NCBI GenBank assembly: GCA_900550445.1
Contig: URSF01000030.1
Location: 1-29,682 of the forward strand
Source: an uncultured Rhodospirillaceae bacterium
Lineage (GTDB): Bacteria > Pseudomonadota > Alphaproteobacteria > CAAGCB01 > CAG-977
DNA length: 29,682 nt
Direction: 5' to 3'
Positions 7,610-15,738 of this stretch are shown piece by piece (within the stretch, counting starts at the first letter, position 1; the number at the start of each line of letters is the position of its first letter). A program made the position numbers and the translations under genes. The notes under the pieces were generated by a model. That model worked only from the letters and a program-made list of their open reading frames with translations, had not been told where the DNA came from and made no database searches.

Positions 7610-10462
7610 TTACCGTCCCCGGATTTTATCACGCATGGCCAGTTTTTTCTGAACGGCAGAGGCTTGTCCTTTTGCGGACACGTTTGTCAAAACGGACGCA
7701 TAAGCCGGACCATTCGCTTTATTTGCCCCGGAAACAAAAACTTTCAACGGTTTGCGTTTCAGGAAAGCGGCCGTTTTGGCCTGCTTTTGCAATTTAGCTT
7801 TATTTTCCAGGATTCTGGACTTCTTTGTTTCCGTATCGCCCAAAGATTTTGAAACGACTTCATAAACATTTTTGGACAATCCCGGATTGGCCATTACCTT
7901 TTCCAAAGCCGCCTTCATCATTGCCTGACGTTCGGGATCAAACCGGCGCCACGACGTCAAAGGCTTGACCGTATCGGCCGCGACCAGCGGGTTAATCCTG
8001 TCCAGTTTGACCGCCATATCGGCGACAAATTCATACCCGGAACCGTCTTTGGCATGGAAAGCCTTCTGATTTCCGGAAAACCGGCGCATAACGGCGCGGA
8101 CTTTGTTCGGATTCGTAATGGCGAACGCTTCGTGATTGACGGCCGCCTTCGCGCTTTCCAGCCCTTCGGAAGCAACAACGCCCAGCCATTTGTTAACGAC
8201 CAGCTCTTCGTTTTTGAAACGATTGTAAAAGTCGTCAACGATGCCTTTACCCGATTCCATGCCGGCAGCGACGCTCATCGCGGCGAACCGGTCGGTCATA
8301 TTGTTGGCTTTTTCGTACTGGGCGGCCACTCTGTCGGCGTATTCCGGTTTTTCCGTCGAAGCCAGATAAGCCAGCGCTTTGTTTTTCAATGCGCGTTCAC
8401 CGGCGTCTTTGGCGACCGGTTCAAACGGTTTTTCAACGTCCAAAGCATCGTATGTCTGCACCAGATCTTTTTCAAAGCGCTTCACAAAAGCGTCCGAAAC
8501 CATTTTGCGCGCTTTGGCCACCGCATCAACGTCCACAACGTCCATCTGATCGGCGATATATTTCTCGCCGGGCAGTTCCAGCGCTTTGGCCACAAAAGCC
8601 TTGTCCAAAGACGGATCTTTCAGATAAGACCCCAGCGCGTTCAGATAGCCTTCGTCCACTTTGGGTTCTTTGCCGGCCTGAATGTCTTTCACCATGCCGA
8701 TCATTTTTTGCACGCCGTATTGCTGCGCGGCGTCCCAGCGGTTGAACAAATCGGAATCATGCGCCATCAAATGCGCGCGTTCCGCGTCCGTATAATCCAT
8801 ATGGAAATTGATCGGCGCCGTAAAGTCGCGGTTGGCCGACAAAACGGGTTTTTCTTTTACGTTGACAAACGTGAATTCCGCTTCGCCTTTGTCAAGAATC
8901 ATCACCCGCGACGTGCCCTGCGCTTCCTTTTCCCCGGCCAGCTGCAGCGGCATGTCTTTGCCGTCTTTGCCCAGCAGCCCCATTTCCATGGGAATGACAA
9001 ACGGCAGCTTCGTATCCTGTCCCGGCGTCGGTTTCGTCGCCTGACGCAGTTTCAGCGTATAGGTCTGATTTTTTTCATCATACACACCTTCGGCATAAAC
9101 GGACGGCGTCCCGGCCTGAGAATACCAGCGTTTAAATTGCGTTAAATCTTTTCCCGAAACGTCTTCCATACACTTGGCGTAATCGTCAATCGTAACGGAT
9201 TTGCCGTCGTTGCGCGAAAAATGCAGATCGTTGGCTTCGCGGAACTTTTCCTTTCCCAGCATTTTTTCGTACATGCGCACGATTTCCGCGCCCTTGTTGT
9301 AAATCGTCGACGTATAGAAATTGTTGATTTCCACATAGGATTCGGGACGCACCGCATGCGCCGTCGGGCCGGCGTCTTCGGCAAACTGTCCGGCGCGCAG
9401 GCTGGATACGTTTTCGATACGGTTCACCGAACGCGAACGCATGTCGCGCGAAAATTCCTGATCGCGGTAAACGGTCAATCCTTCTTTCAAAGACAAATTG
9501 AACCAGTCACGCACGGTTACGCGGTTGCCCGACCAGTTATGAAAATATTCATGTCCGACGACGCCTTCGATCCCGGCGTAATCAGAATCCGTCGCCGTAT
9601 GCGCGTCGGCAATGACGTAAGCGCTGTTAAAGATGTTCAGCCCTTTGTTTTCCATCGCGCCCTGATTAAAGTCGGACACGGCGACCAGATTAAACAGATC
9701 CAGATCGTATTCGCGGCCGAAAACCTTTTCGTCCCAAGCCATGGAACGTTTAATCGAATCCATGGTATAGCCCAGTTTGTCTTTCTGGCCTTTGTTGGCG
9801 TAAACGCCCAGAGTCACTTCGCGGCCGGACATTGTAACGAACTTATCGTTGATATAATCCAGATCGCCGCCGACCAAAGCAAACAGATAGGACGGTTTGG
9901 GGAACGGATCGTTCCAGGTGACGGCCGTTCTGCCGTCCGCCATTTTTTCTTCTTTGATCAGGTTGCCGTTGGACAAAAGGCAGGGCAGCTTTTCCTTATC
10001 GGCGCGCAGAGTCGTCGTAAACACGCTGGTCACGTCCGGGTGATCCATATAGTACGTAATGCGGCGGAAGCCTTCCGGCTCGCACTGCGTGCAGAACATA
10101 CCGTTTGACACGTACAGCCCTTCCAGCTTCGTATTGGCTTTCGGGTGAATTTCCGTGCCGATCGACAGCTCAAATTCCTTCGGCGGGTTTAAAATCGTCA
10201 ACCCTTTGTCGTCAACGACGTATTCTTCGGGCTTCAAAGGACGGCCGTCAATCGCAATCCCGGTCAGAGTCAATTCGTCGCCGTCCAGATGCAGCGGACG
10301 GACTTCGCCGCTTGAAGCGTCATAATCGCTTTTGATTTTCAGCGTTGAAGCGACCTGTGTATTTTCCTCGTCCAGATCGAAATCCAGATGAACGGATTCG
10401 ATTTTATAATCCGGCTTTTTATAATCCTTTAAATACTTGACGTTCGGTGAGTTTTCCGACAT
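7610..10462 (-). CDS. pepN: Aminopeptidase N, copy 1, with basic C-terminal extension
   Basis: This M1-family zinc aminopeptidase removes N-terminal residues from peptides in the cytoplasm. I choose ATG 10462 (950 residues) because AGGGGA lies 7-12 nt upstream; an in-frame TTG at 10498 lacks support. Key residues are GAMEN at 268-272 (N-terminus recognition) and HEYFH (H304, E305, H308) with E327 in NLSLKEG as third zinc ligand. The family is usually about 870-890 residues. Here a Lys/Arg-rich tail of about 74 residues follows the normal end (VVSKSLGD), and the second copy in this window lacks it. The tail is unexplained. It is probably transcribed alone from the promoter near 10520. Confidence 0.95.
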   Translation of the reverse strand: MSENSPNVKYLKDYKKPDYKIESVHLDFDLDEENTQVASTLKIKSDYDASSGEVRPLHLDGDELTLTGIAIDGRPLKPEEYVVDDKGLTILNPPKEFELSIGTEIHPKANTKLEGLYVSNGMFCTQCEPEGFRRITYYMDHPDVTSVFTTTLRADKEKLPCLLSNGNLIKEEKMADGRTAVTWNDPFPKPSYLFALVGGDLDYINDKFVTMSGREVTLGVYANKGQKDKLGYTMDSIKRSMAWDEKVFGREYDLDLFNLVAVSDFNQGAMENKGLNIFNSAYVIADAHTATDSDYAGIEGVVGHEYFHNWSGNRVTVRDWFNLSLKEGLTVYRDQEFSRDMRSRSVNRIENVSSLRAGQFAEDAGPTAHAVRPESYVEINNFYTSTIYNKGAEIVRMYEKMLGKEKFREANDLHFSRNDGKSVTIDDYAKCMEDVSGKDLTQFKRWYSQAGTPSVYAEGVYDEKNQTYTLKLRQATKPTPGQDTKLPFVIPMEMGLLGKDGKDMPLQLAGEKEAQGTSRVMILDKGEAEFTFVNVKEKPVLSANRDFTAPINFHMDYTDAERAHLMAHDSDLFNRWDAAQQYGVQKMIGMVKDIQAGKEPKVDEGYLNALGSYLKDPSLDKAFVAKALELPGEKYIADQMDVVDVDAVAKARKMVSDAFVKRFEKDLVQTYDALDVEKPFEPVAKDAGERALKNKALAYLASTEKPEYADRVAAQYEKANNMTDRFAAMSVAAGMESGKGIVDDFYNRFKNEELVVNKWLGVVASEGLESAKAAVNHEAFAITNPNKVRAVMRRFSGNQKAFHAKDGSGYEFVADMAVKLDRINPLVAADTVKPLTSWRRFDPERQAMMKAALEKVMANPGLSKNVYEVVSKSLGDTETKKSRILENKAKLQKQAKTAAFLKRKPLKVFVSGANKANGPAYASVLTNVSAKGQASAVQKKLAMRDKIRGR

Positions 10463-10490
10463 TGATGTTCCCCTGTCAAAGGTCTGAAAG

Positions 10491-10530
10491 TTGTCCAAAT
10501 ATTGTCCATATTACTCAGATTTTTTGTCCA
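10491..10530 (-). promoter_or_regulatory. Three phased TTGTCCA repeats over the pepN copy 1 promoter
   Basis: The 7-mer TTGTCCA (plus strand; TGGACAA on the gene strand) occurs at 10491-10497, 10502-10508 and 10524-10530. Start spacings are 11 and 22 nt, about one and two helical turns, so all copies face the same side of the DNA. They lie in the promoter spacer and just downstream of the -10 box, where a repressor would bind. No regulator can be named. Confidence 0.5.
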
Positions 10531-10536
10531 GAACAA
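10508..10536 (-). promoter_or_regulatory. Candidate promoter of pepN copy 1
   Basis: On the minus strand TTGTTC (10536-10531) and TAATAT (10513-10508) are 17 nt apart. The -35 match is weak, the -10 match good. Confidence 0.45.
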
Positions 10537-10594
10537 GCAAAAAAATCAACAATATTATTTTTCTGGCCGTTATCGAAAACGGTCTGCAAATTCC

Positions 10595-11926
10595 TTAAAA
10601 ATTCTGCACAAAATTCAGTTCCAGAGTCATTTTCCGGTATTCTTTCTGCCAGACGTTCGACCGTTTGTCCGTATACGCCAGCGTAAATTCCGGAACGACA
10701 CCGAACAGCGACATATTTTTATTGGAAAAACGAAAAGCCCAGCGTGTAATTCTGTCTTTTTCCCGGATTTGTTCAAATCCCAGACGGCGTACGAACCAGG
10801 CCGGGCGGTCGTAACGCACCCATTGGACAGACGGTTCTATATAAACCGAAAATCCCAAAGGCAATTCCGCTCCCGCGCCTATTCCCGCCGTCCATTTCCG
10901 GTTGGCATACATACGCTTCTTTGTTTTTTCACGCTCGCCGGCTGCGCGCAGAACCAAATAAGAAGCAGAATTTAAACCGATAAAAGTCTTTATACCGCCC
11001 GAATGAACGGAACCGTTTAAAACAGAGCCGTATTGATCATAGGACACCGCGGCGAATTCGGCGGACACCGCGGCGAACACACGCCGGGATATATCATATC
11101 CGGCTTGGATCAATCCGCCGGCGGACGAATTATACGCTTTATGCCCGTAACGGCGGCGCGTTCCTTTGACGGCCGTCCAGACTTCGCCGTTTTCCCAAAC
11201 ATACTTCGGACCGCCCGCCGCAAAATAAAACAGATCGTCATAGTCGTTATCGCCGTATGTTGAAGAATACACGCCGGCAGAAACGCGCAGCCGCCACCGG
11301 TCGTCAAAGCGAAATTCATAATGTCCGCCGCCGGCGATATTAAATCCGACGGATTTTTCGGGATCTTCCAAAGTGTTGCAGAAAATGCCGAAAGACGTCT
11401 GAATACACTGCGTTCCGGTTTGCGAATTATTGACATTATTATCCGGGGCGATCCCCGCGCTGAACCAAATATTCCAGTTTTTATTGCGACGGACAACAGC
11501 GCGCAGATATCCGATTTTTTCATCAATGCCGGGCGGCAGTTTTTCCGCCGCCGCCAAACGCAGATGATAGTCCGCCAAATACCATGATTTCCGCGCCATA
11601 TAAGCCAAAGCCAGCTCTATCCTGATTTTTGCCAGCCGCGGATTTTTATTCAACAAATCGCGGTATATCAGGATCGCTTCGTCAATTCGCCCCGTTTTAA
11701 CGGCCAGAACACCCAGCAGGTACCGCCGTTCCATTTCGATTTCCGACGGCGCGAACTCGGCGCGGGTCAATAAAATCCGTGCGGCGTCCGTCCGGTTTTC
11801 ATCAATCATTTTCCGTGCGGCCAAAACGACTTCCAACGGTGTCAGGCGCACGGTTTTTTCCGCCCCCGATACTGCGGAGGGACAAAAAAATAACGATATA
11901 AACAAAACGGCGCAGACTGTTTTCAA
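10595..11926 (-). CDS. Slam-type outer-membrane translocon for surface lipoproteins
   Basis: Slam proteins (surface lipoprotein assembly modulators, DUF560) carry lipoproteins across the outer membrane to the cell surface. This 443-residue protein has a signal peptide (MKTVCAVLFISLFFCPSAVSG). A TPR-like helical region follows at about 27-150 (for example LLGVLAVKTGRIDEAILIYR). From about 150 to the end alternating aromatic and polar strands form a barrel closing with Phe (LELNFVQNF), as in outer-membrane proteins. Length and plan fit Slam. The start is TTG 11926: an in-frame TAA lies just upstream and no ATG fits, so translation may be coupled to the lipoprotein gene, whose stop is 8 nt away. 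That adjacent lipoprotein supports the assignment. Neisserial Slam is the closest described model; the exact subfamily is not settled. Confidence 0.85.
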   Translation of the reverse strand: MKTVCAVLFISLFFCPSAVSGAEKTVRLTPLEVVLAARKMIDENRTDAARILLTRAEFAPSEIEMERRYLLGVLAVKTGRIDEAILIYRDLLNKNPRLAKIRIELALAYMARKSWYLADYHLRLAAAEKLPPGIDEKIGYLRAVVRRNKNWNIWFSAGIAPDNNVNNSQTGTQCIQTSFGIFCNTLEDPEKSVGFNIAGGGHYEFRFDDRWRLRVSAGVYSSTYGDNDYDDLFYFAAGGPKYVWENGEVWTAVKGTRRRYGHKAYNSSAGGLIQAGYDISRRVFAAVSAEFAAVSYDQYGSVLNGSVHSGGIKTFIGLNSASYLVLRAAGEREKTKKRMYANRKWTAGIGAGAELPLGFSVYIEPSVQWVRYDRPAWFVRRLGFEQIREKDRITRWAFRFSNKNMSLFGVVPEFTLAYTDKRSNVWQKEYRKMTLELNFVQNF

Positions 11927-11934
11927 AAAATCAT

Positions 11935-12876
11935 CTAATTACGTTTAACGCCAAAAGTCCCGGCAATCCAGTTATCATTATCAACCGTATAATCAAATGA
12001 TCCGACCGCTTCGCGCGGATCGGCCGGGCTTTTGTCCGAAGCTTTGGGTGTGCCGAAAACTTTAAATTCAACGGAAGCGGAACCTTCTTCCAAAAGCGCG
12101 CCGTTCAACAGCGCCTTATACCCGGATCCGTCATCGGAAAAATTCCATTTCCCGGCCTGATAAGCCGAAAAATCCAGATCCAGCGACACCCGCCCCTGTT
12201 GATCCAGTTCCAAAACAGCCGGCCCGGCCAAACGATTGGCCGCGGTTATTCCGGCCGGTTTGCCCGATACCGCGGCAAGCGCAATTCCGTTAAACACGGC
12301 GACGCCGTTAATCGCCGTCTGCCAATCGGTATCGGCAATCAGATTGGCTTCTTTTCCCGTCGTAAAATCGGAATATACCGCCAGCGACACCGTTTCATCG
12401 GAAATTCCGGCGCTTTTATTGGAAAACAGTCCCCTTACGGATTGGGACAAGTATCCGAAATCACTGTAAATCAGTCCGACGGCTTTGCCGCCCAAAACCA
12501 TTTCCGCGTCATTAACGCCGGAAAAGCTTTTGCCGGCCCCCTGCATATGAAAATTTTTGGATTGTCTGGCCCGCTGCGATCCCAATTCGCCGCCATGAAA
12601 CATAGAAGCGGGAAATTCCAAAGCCGCCCACGCGTCGGGATTTTCTTTTCCATTTGCATCGACAGCCGTTTGGGTGATTTTCTGCCCGTCAAATTTTAGA
12701 TGCAGCGAATAACCGTCCAGTTTTACAAATTCGTCCAAATCTTCAAAATATGACGGCGTATGATCGCCGCTGCCGACGTCATAGGTCAATTCGATATTGC
12801 GGACGGGCGATATGCCGCTGCCGCCGCTGCTGCACCCGGCCAGCAGACAAACGATAAATAAAAATAATTTGTTCAT
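11935..12876 (-). CDS. Surface lipoprotein with TbpB-like C-terminal barrel, likely Slam client
   Basis: I choose ATG 12876 (313 residues), which has GAGGA at 12882-12886; an in-frame TTG at 12888 would overlap that site. The N-terminus MNKLFLFIVCLLAGC has a clean lipobox LLAGC with Cys15 as the lipidated residue, followed by a Ser/Gly linker. The body is beta-rich. The ending GSFDYTVDNDNWIAGTFGVKRN resembles the closing strands of the transferrin-binding protein B-like beta-barrel, typically G-x-F-G-x-K-R, which is the part of such lipoproteins that Slam recognises. The Slam gene follows after 8 nt. The ligand (metal, haem, host protein or sugar) cannot be told. Upstream is a long poly-G tract that may switch expression. 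Confidence 0.85.
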   Translation of the reverse strand: MNKLFLFIVCLLAGCSSGGSGISPVRNIELTYDVGSGDHTPSYFEDLDEFVKLDGYSLHLKFDGQKITQTAVDANGKENPDAWAALEFPASMFHGGELGSQRARQSKNFHMQGAGKSFSGVNDAEMVLGGKAVGLIYSDFGYLSQSVRGLFSNKSAGISDETVSLAVYSDFTTGKEANLIADTDWQTAINGVAVFNGIALAAVSGKPAGITAANRLAGPAVLELDQQGRVSLDLDFSAYQAGKWNFSDDGSGYKALLNGALLEEGSASVEFKVFGTPKASDKSPADPREAVGSFDYTVDNDNWIAGTFGVKRN

Positions 12877-12900
12877 AAAAATCCTCAATCATTTTTATTT

Positions 12901-12938
12901 ATCTTACCCCCCTCCCCCCCCCCCCCTGTCTTTGTCAA
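12901..12938 (-). promoter_or_regulatory. Candidate phase-variable promoter of the lipoprotein-Slam pair
   Basis: On the minus strand a perfect -35 box TTGACA (12938-12933) and a -10 box TAAGAT (12906-12901) flank a 26-nt spacer made largely of G: six bases, then G13, A and G6. The -10 box is 24 nt from the ATG, leaving room for a start site and the GAGGA ribosome site. A 26-nt spacer is too long for sigma-70, so the sequenced state is probably off or weak; loss of G would bring it towards 17 nt. Confidence 0.6.
12907..12926. repeat. Homopolymer tract C6-T-C13 (G13-A-G6 on the gene strand)
   Basis: Positions 12907-12912 are C, 12913 is T and 12914-12926 are 13 C. It is the longest G/C homopolymer in the window and lies in a promoter region, not in a gene. 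Tracts of this length are prone to slipped-strand mispairing and also to sequencing error. Confidence 0.9.
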
Positions 12939-12942
12939 GCAC

Positions 12943-12977
12943 AAAAAATGCCGTTTTCCACAAGAAAACGGCATTTT
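12943..12977 (-). terminator. Rho-independent terminator after pepN copy 2
   Basis: A perfect 14-bp stem (12945-12958 with 12964-12977) has a 5-nt loop and, on the minus strand, a T6 tail. It ends about 5 nt before the TTGACA box of the lipoprotein promoter, so the lipoprotein-Slam pair needs its own promoter. Confidence 0.9.
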
Positions 12978-13000
12978 CCCGATTTATTTAAAGATAACCG

Positions 13001-15664
13001 TTATTCGGCCAAAGATTTCGATACCAGCTCATAAACGTTTTTGCTCAGCCCTTTTTTATTCAGGACCTTTTGCAAAGCAGCTTTCATCATTTCCTGGCGT
13101 TTTTTATCAAAACGTTTCCAGCGCACCATCGGGCGCACCATATGACAAGCCATCTGCGGATTAAATTCATCGACTTTAACGGCCATTTCCGCTGCCAGAG
13201 CGTATCCGGACCCGTCGGCTTTGTGAAATTCCGGCTGATTATAAGCGAATCCGCCCATGACGGAGCGCAGTTTGTTCGGGTTTGTCATTTCAAACGCCGG
13301 GTGTTCCATTAACCGGCGCACAACCGAAACCGCGTCCGGCCGATCGGCGCAGGCGCAGGAAAACAACCACTTGTTAATCACGCCGTCGTCGTTTTTATTT
13401 TGTTGATAAAAATCTTCCAGAATTTCATCGCGTTTCGGATCTTTGGAATTGGAACAAATATTCATGGCCGCCAGTTTGTCGGACATATTGTCCGCGGAAA
13501 AATACTGACGCTGAACCATCTGGTCAATTTCTTCGGTTTCCAGATTGCCCAAAAAGGACAAAGCCATGTTTTTCAAAGAACGCTTCGCCGCGTCTTCGGT
13601 CGTAAACCGGTACGGCTGGTCGCTGGTATCATTTTTATGATAAACGGCCAGCAGTTCTTGCTTATACCGCGTTGCCAGCGCTTTTTTCATCTGCGCGCGT
13701 ACGATATGAATCGCGTCAACGTCAACGACGTCCATTTTATCAGCCATGTAATTTTCCTGCGGCAGAGTAATCAAACGCGCAATATAAGCCGGATTCAGAT
13801 CTTTATTGAGCAGATATTCGCCCCACAGTTTGATGTATTCTTCGCTGACGGCCGGTTCCTTTTCGCCGTTTTGAACGGCTTTGATCATTTCCAGCATCAG
13901 TTTGACCGCATACTGCTGCGAAGCGTCCCAGCGGTTGAACAAATCGGAATCATAACGCGCCTGATGTATGCGTTCCGCGTCCGTGTAGTCCATGACGAAA
14001 TTAATCGGCGCCGTAAAATCGCGGTTGGCCGACAAAACAGGCTTTTCGGGAACATCAACAAACGTAAACGTCTGTTCGGGTTTATCCAACACCAGCGTGC
14101 GCGACGTTCCCCGCGGTTCGTCTTCGCTTTCCAGCCGCAGCGGCAGATCGCGGCCGTCTTTACCGATCAGACCGATTTCCAAAGGAATAACGAACGGCAG
14201 TTTTTCAGGCTGTCCCGGCGTCGGTTTTGTTTCCTGCGTTAATGTTAAAACATACTTTTTCGCTGCCGCGTCATAATCCGCCTTTGCCGTTACGACAGGC
14301 GTTCCCGCCTGTGAATACCAGCGTTTAAACTGCGTCAGATCGGCGTTGTTGGCATCTTCCTGACATTTGGCGAAATCGTCGATTGTCACGGCCTGACCAT
14401 CATGACGTGTAAAGTAAAGCGCACAACCCTTTAAAAAGTTTTCTTTGCCGAACAACTTTTCATACATGCGGATGACTTCCGCCCCTTTGTCATAAACGGT
14501 CGCCGTATAATAGTTATTGATTTCCAGATAGGATTCGGGGCGCACCGAATGCGCCAGAGGGCCGGCGTCTTCCGGGAACTGACGAGTGCGCAGGTCAAAC
14601 ACGTCGTTAATGCGGTTTAACGCACGCGAATGCATGTCGCGTGAAAATTCCTGATCGCGGTAAACGGTAAATCCTTCTTTTAAAGACAGGTTGAACCAAT
14701 CGCGCGCCGTCACGCGGTCGCCCGACCAGTTATGGAAATATTCGTGCGCGATGACGCTTTCGACATGAGCGAAATCAATATCCGTTCCGACGCGTTTATT
14801 CACCAAAGCGCAGGACGTGTTAAAAATGTTCAACCCTTTGTTTTCCATGGCGCCCATATTGAAATAAGACACGGCGACAATGTTGAACAGATCCAGATCA
14901 TATTCCAGGCCGTAAACGTCTTCGTCCCATTTCATCGCGCGCTTTAACGATTCCAACGCGAAAGAGGCCTGATCTTCGTACCCGTGTTCGACATAAATGC
15001 CCAGTTTGACTTCGCGGCCGGATTTTGTCGTGAAGGTATCATGCAAAGAAGCCAGATCACCCCCGACGATCGCGAACAGATAGCACGGCTTTTTAAACGG
15101 ATCCTGCCAGACGACCATATGCCTGCCGCCGTCCAGATCTTTTGTTTCAATCGGATTGCCGTTTGACAACAGCACCGGATACTTTTCCTTGTCCGCAATC
15201 AGCGTTGTCGTAAAGCTGCTCATCACGTCGGGGTGATCCAGATAATAAGTGATGCAGCGGAAACCTTCCGGTTCGTTTTGCGTGCACAGCGTCCCGTTTG
15301 AATAATACAGCCCTTCCAAACGCTTATTGGCTTTCGGGTGGATTTCCGTACCGATTTCCAGCGTGAATTTTTCAGGCGGGTTAAAAATGCTCAGCGTTTT
15401 GTCCGTTACCGCATATTCGTCGTCCGCCATTTCCCGGCCGTCGATTTTTATATACTTAAACGTTAAATGATTACCGTCCAGAATCAAAGGACGCACTCCG
15501 GCCGAACGATCGTAATCACCGGATATTTCCAGTGTTGACACGACCTGCGTATTGTCTTCGTCCAAATCAAAGACCAGATTGACCGAATCGATCTTAAAAT
15601 CCGGTTTTTTATAATCTTTCAGGTACTTCATTTTAGGCTTTTCAGCCGTTTTCGCTTCAAACAT
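13001..15664 (-). CDS. pepN: Aminopeptidase N, copy 2
   Basis: This 887-residue M1 zinc aminopeptidase is a paralogue of the 950-residue copy at 7610-10462. Both share the opening KYLKDYKKPD and the same order of motifs. Visible residues are GAMEN at 271-275, the zinc site HEYFH (H307, E308, H311) and E330 in NLSLKEG, so it should be active. It ends at ELVSKSLAE, the normal family end, without the basic tail of copy 1. ATG 15664 has AGAGG 7-11 nt upstream. Between the copies lies the lipoprotein-Slam cassette. Two PepN genes with intact sites suggest different peptide preference or different regulation. Confidence 0.95.
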   Translation of the reverse strand: MFEAKTAEKPKMKYLKDYKKPDFKIDSVNLVFDLDEDNTQVVSTLEISGDYDRSAGVRPLILDGNHLTFKYIKIDGREMADDEYAVTDKTLSIFNPPEKFTLEIGTEIHPKANKRLEGLYYSNGTLCTQNEPEGFRCITYYLDHPDVMSSFTTTLIADKEKYPVLLSNGNPIETKDLDGGRHMVVWQDPFKKPCYLFAIVGGDLASLHDTFTTKSGREVKLGIYVEHGYEDQASFALESLKRAMKWDEDVYGLEYDLDLFNIVAVSYFNMGAMENKGLNIFNTSCALVNKRVGTDIDFAHVESVIAHEYFHNWSGDRVTARDWFNLSLKEGFTVYRDQEFSRDMHSRALNRINDVFDLRTRQFPEDAGPLAHSVRPESYLEINNYYTATVYDKGAEVIRMYEKLFGKENFLKGCALYFTRHDGQAVTIDDFAKCQEDANNADLTQFKRWYSQAGTPVVTAKADYDAAAKKYVLTLTQETKPTPGQPEKLPFVIPLEIGLIGKDGRDLPLRLESEDEPRGTSRTLVLDKPEQTFTFVDVPEKPVLSANRDFTAPINFVMDYTDAERIHQARYDSDLFNRWDASQQYAVKLMLEMIKAVQNGEKEPAVSEEYIKLWGEYLLNKDLNPAYIARLITLPQENYMADKMDVVDVDAIHIVRAQMKKALATRYKQELLAVYHKNDTSDQPYRFTTEDAAKRSLKNMALSFLGNLETEEIDQMVQRQYFSADNMSDKLAAMNICSNSKDPKRDEILEDFYQQNKNDDGVINKWLFSCACADRPDAVSVVRRLMEHPAFEMTNPNKLRSVMGGFAYNQPEFHKADGSGYALAAEMAVKVDEFNPQMACHMVRPMVRWKRFDKKRQEMMKAALQKVLNKKGLSKNVYELVSKSLAE

Positions 15665-15738
15665 ACTCTACCTCTTTCCCTAAGCATTTTTCTTTATTAC
15701 TTAGCGCTTTTTTTTGCTAAATCAAGGAAAATAAAAGT

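Noticed and set aside
8054..10108. Long plus-strand open frames (8054-9145 and 9221-10108) opposite pepN copy 1
   Set aside because: They lie wholly antisense to a gene with an intact catalytic site, have low-complexity Phe/Arg/His-rich translations and no ribosome sites. They are composition shadows.
10498..10498. Upstream TTG as start of pepN copy 1
   Set aside because: It has no ribosome site, whereas ATG 10462 has AGGGGA at proper distance and aligns with the start of copy 2.
12888..12888. Upstream TTG as start of the lipoprotein
   Set aside because: It overlaps the GAGGA site that serves ATG 12876 and would shift the signal peptide inward.
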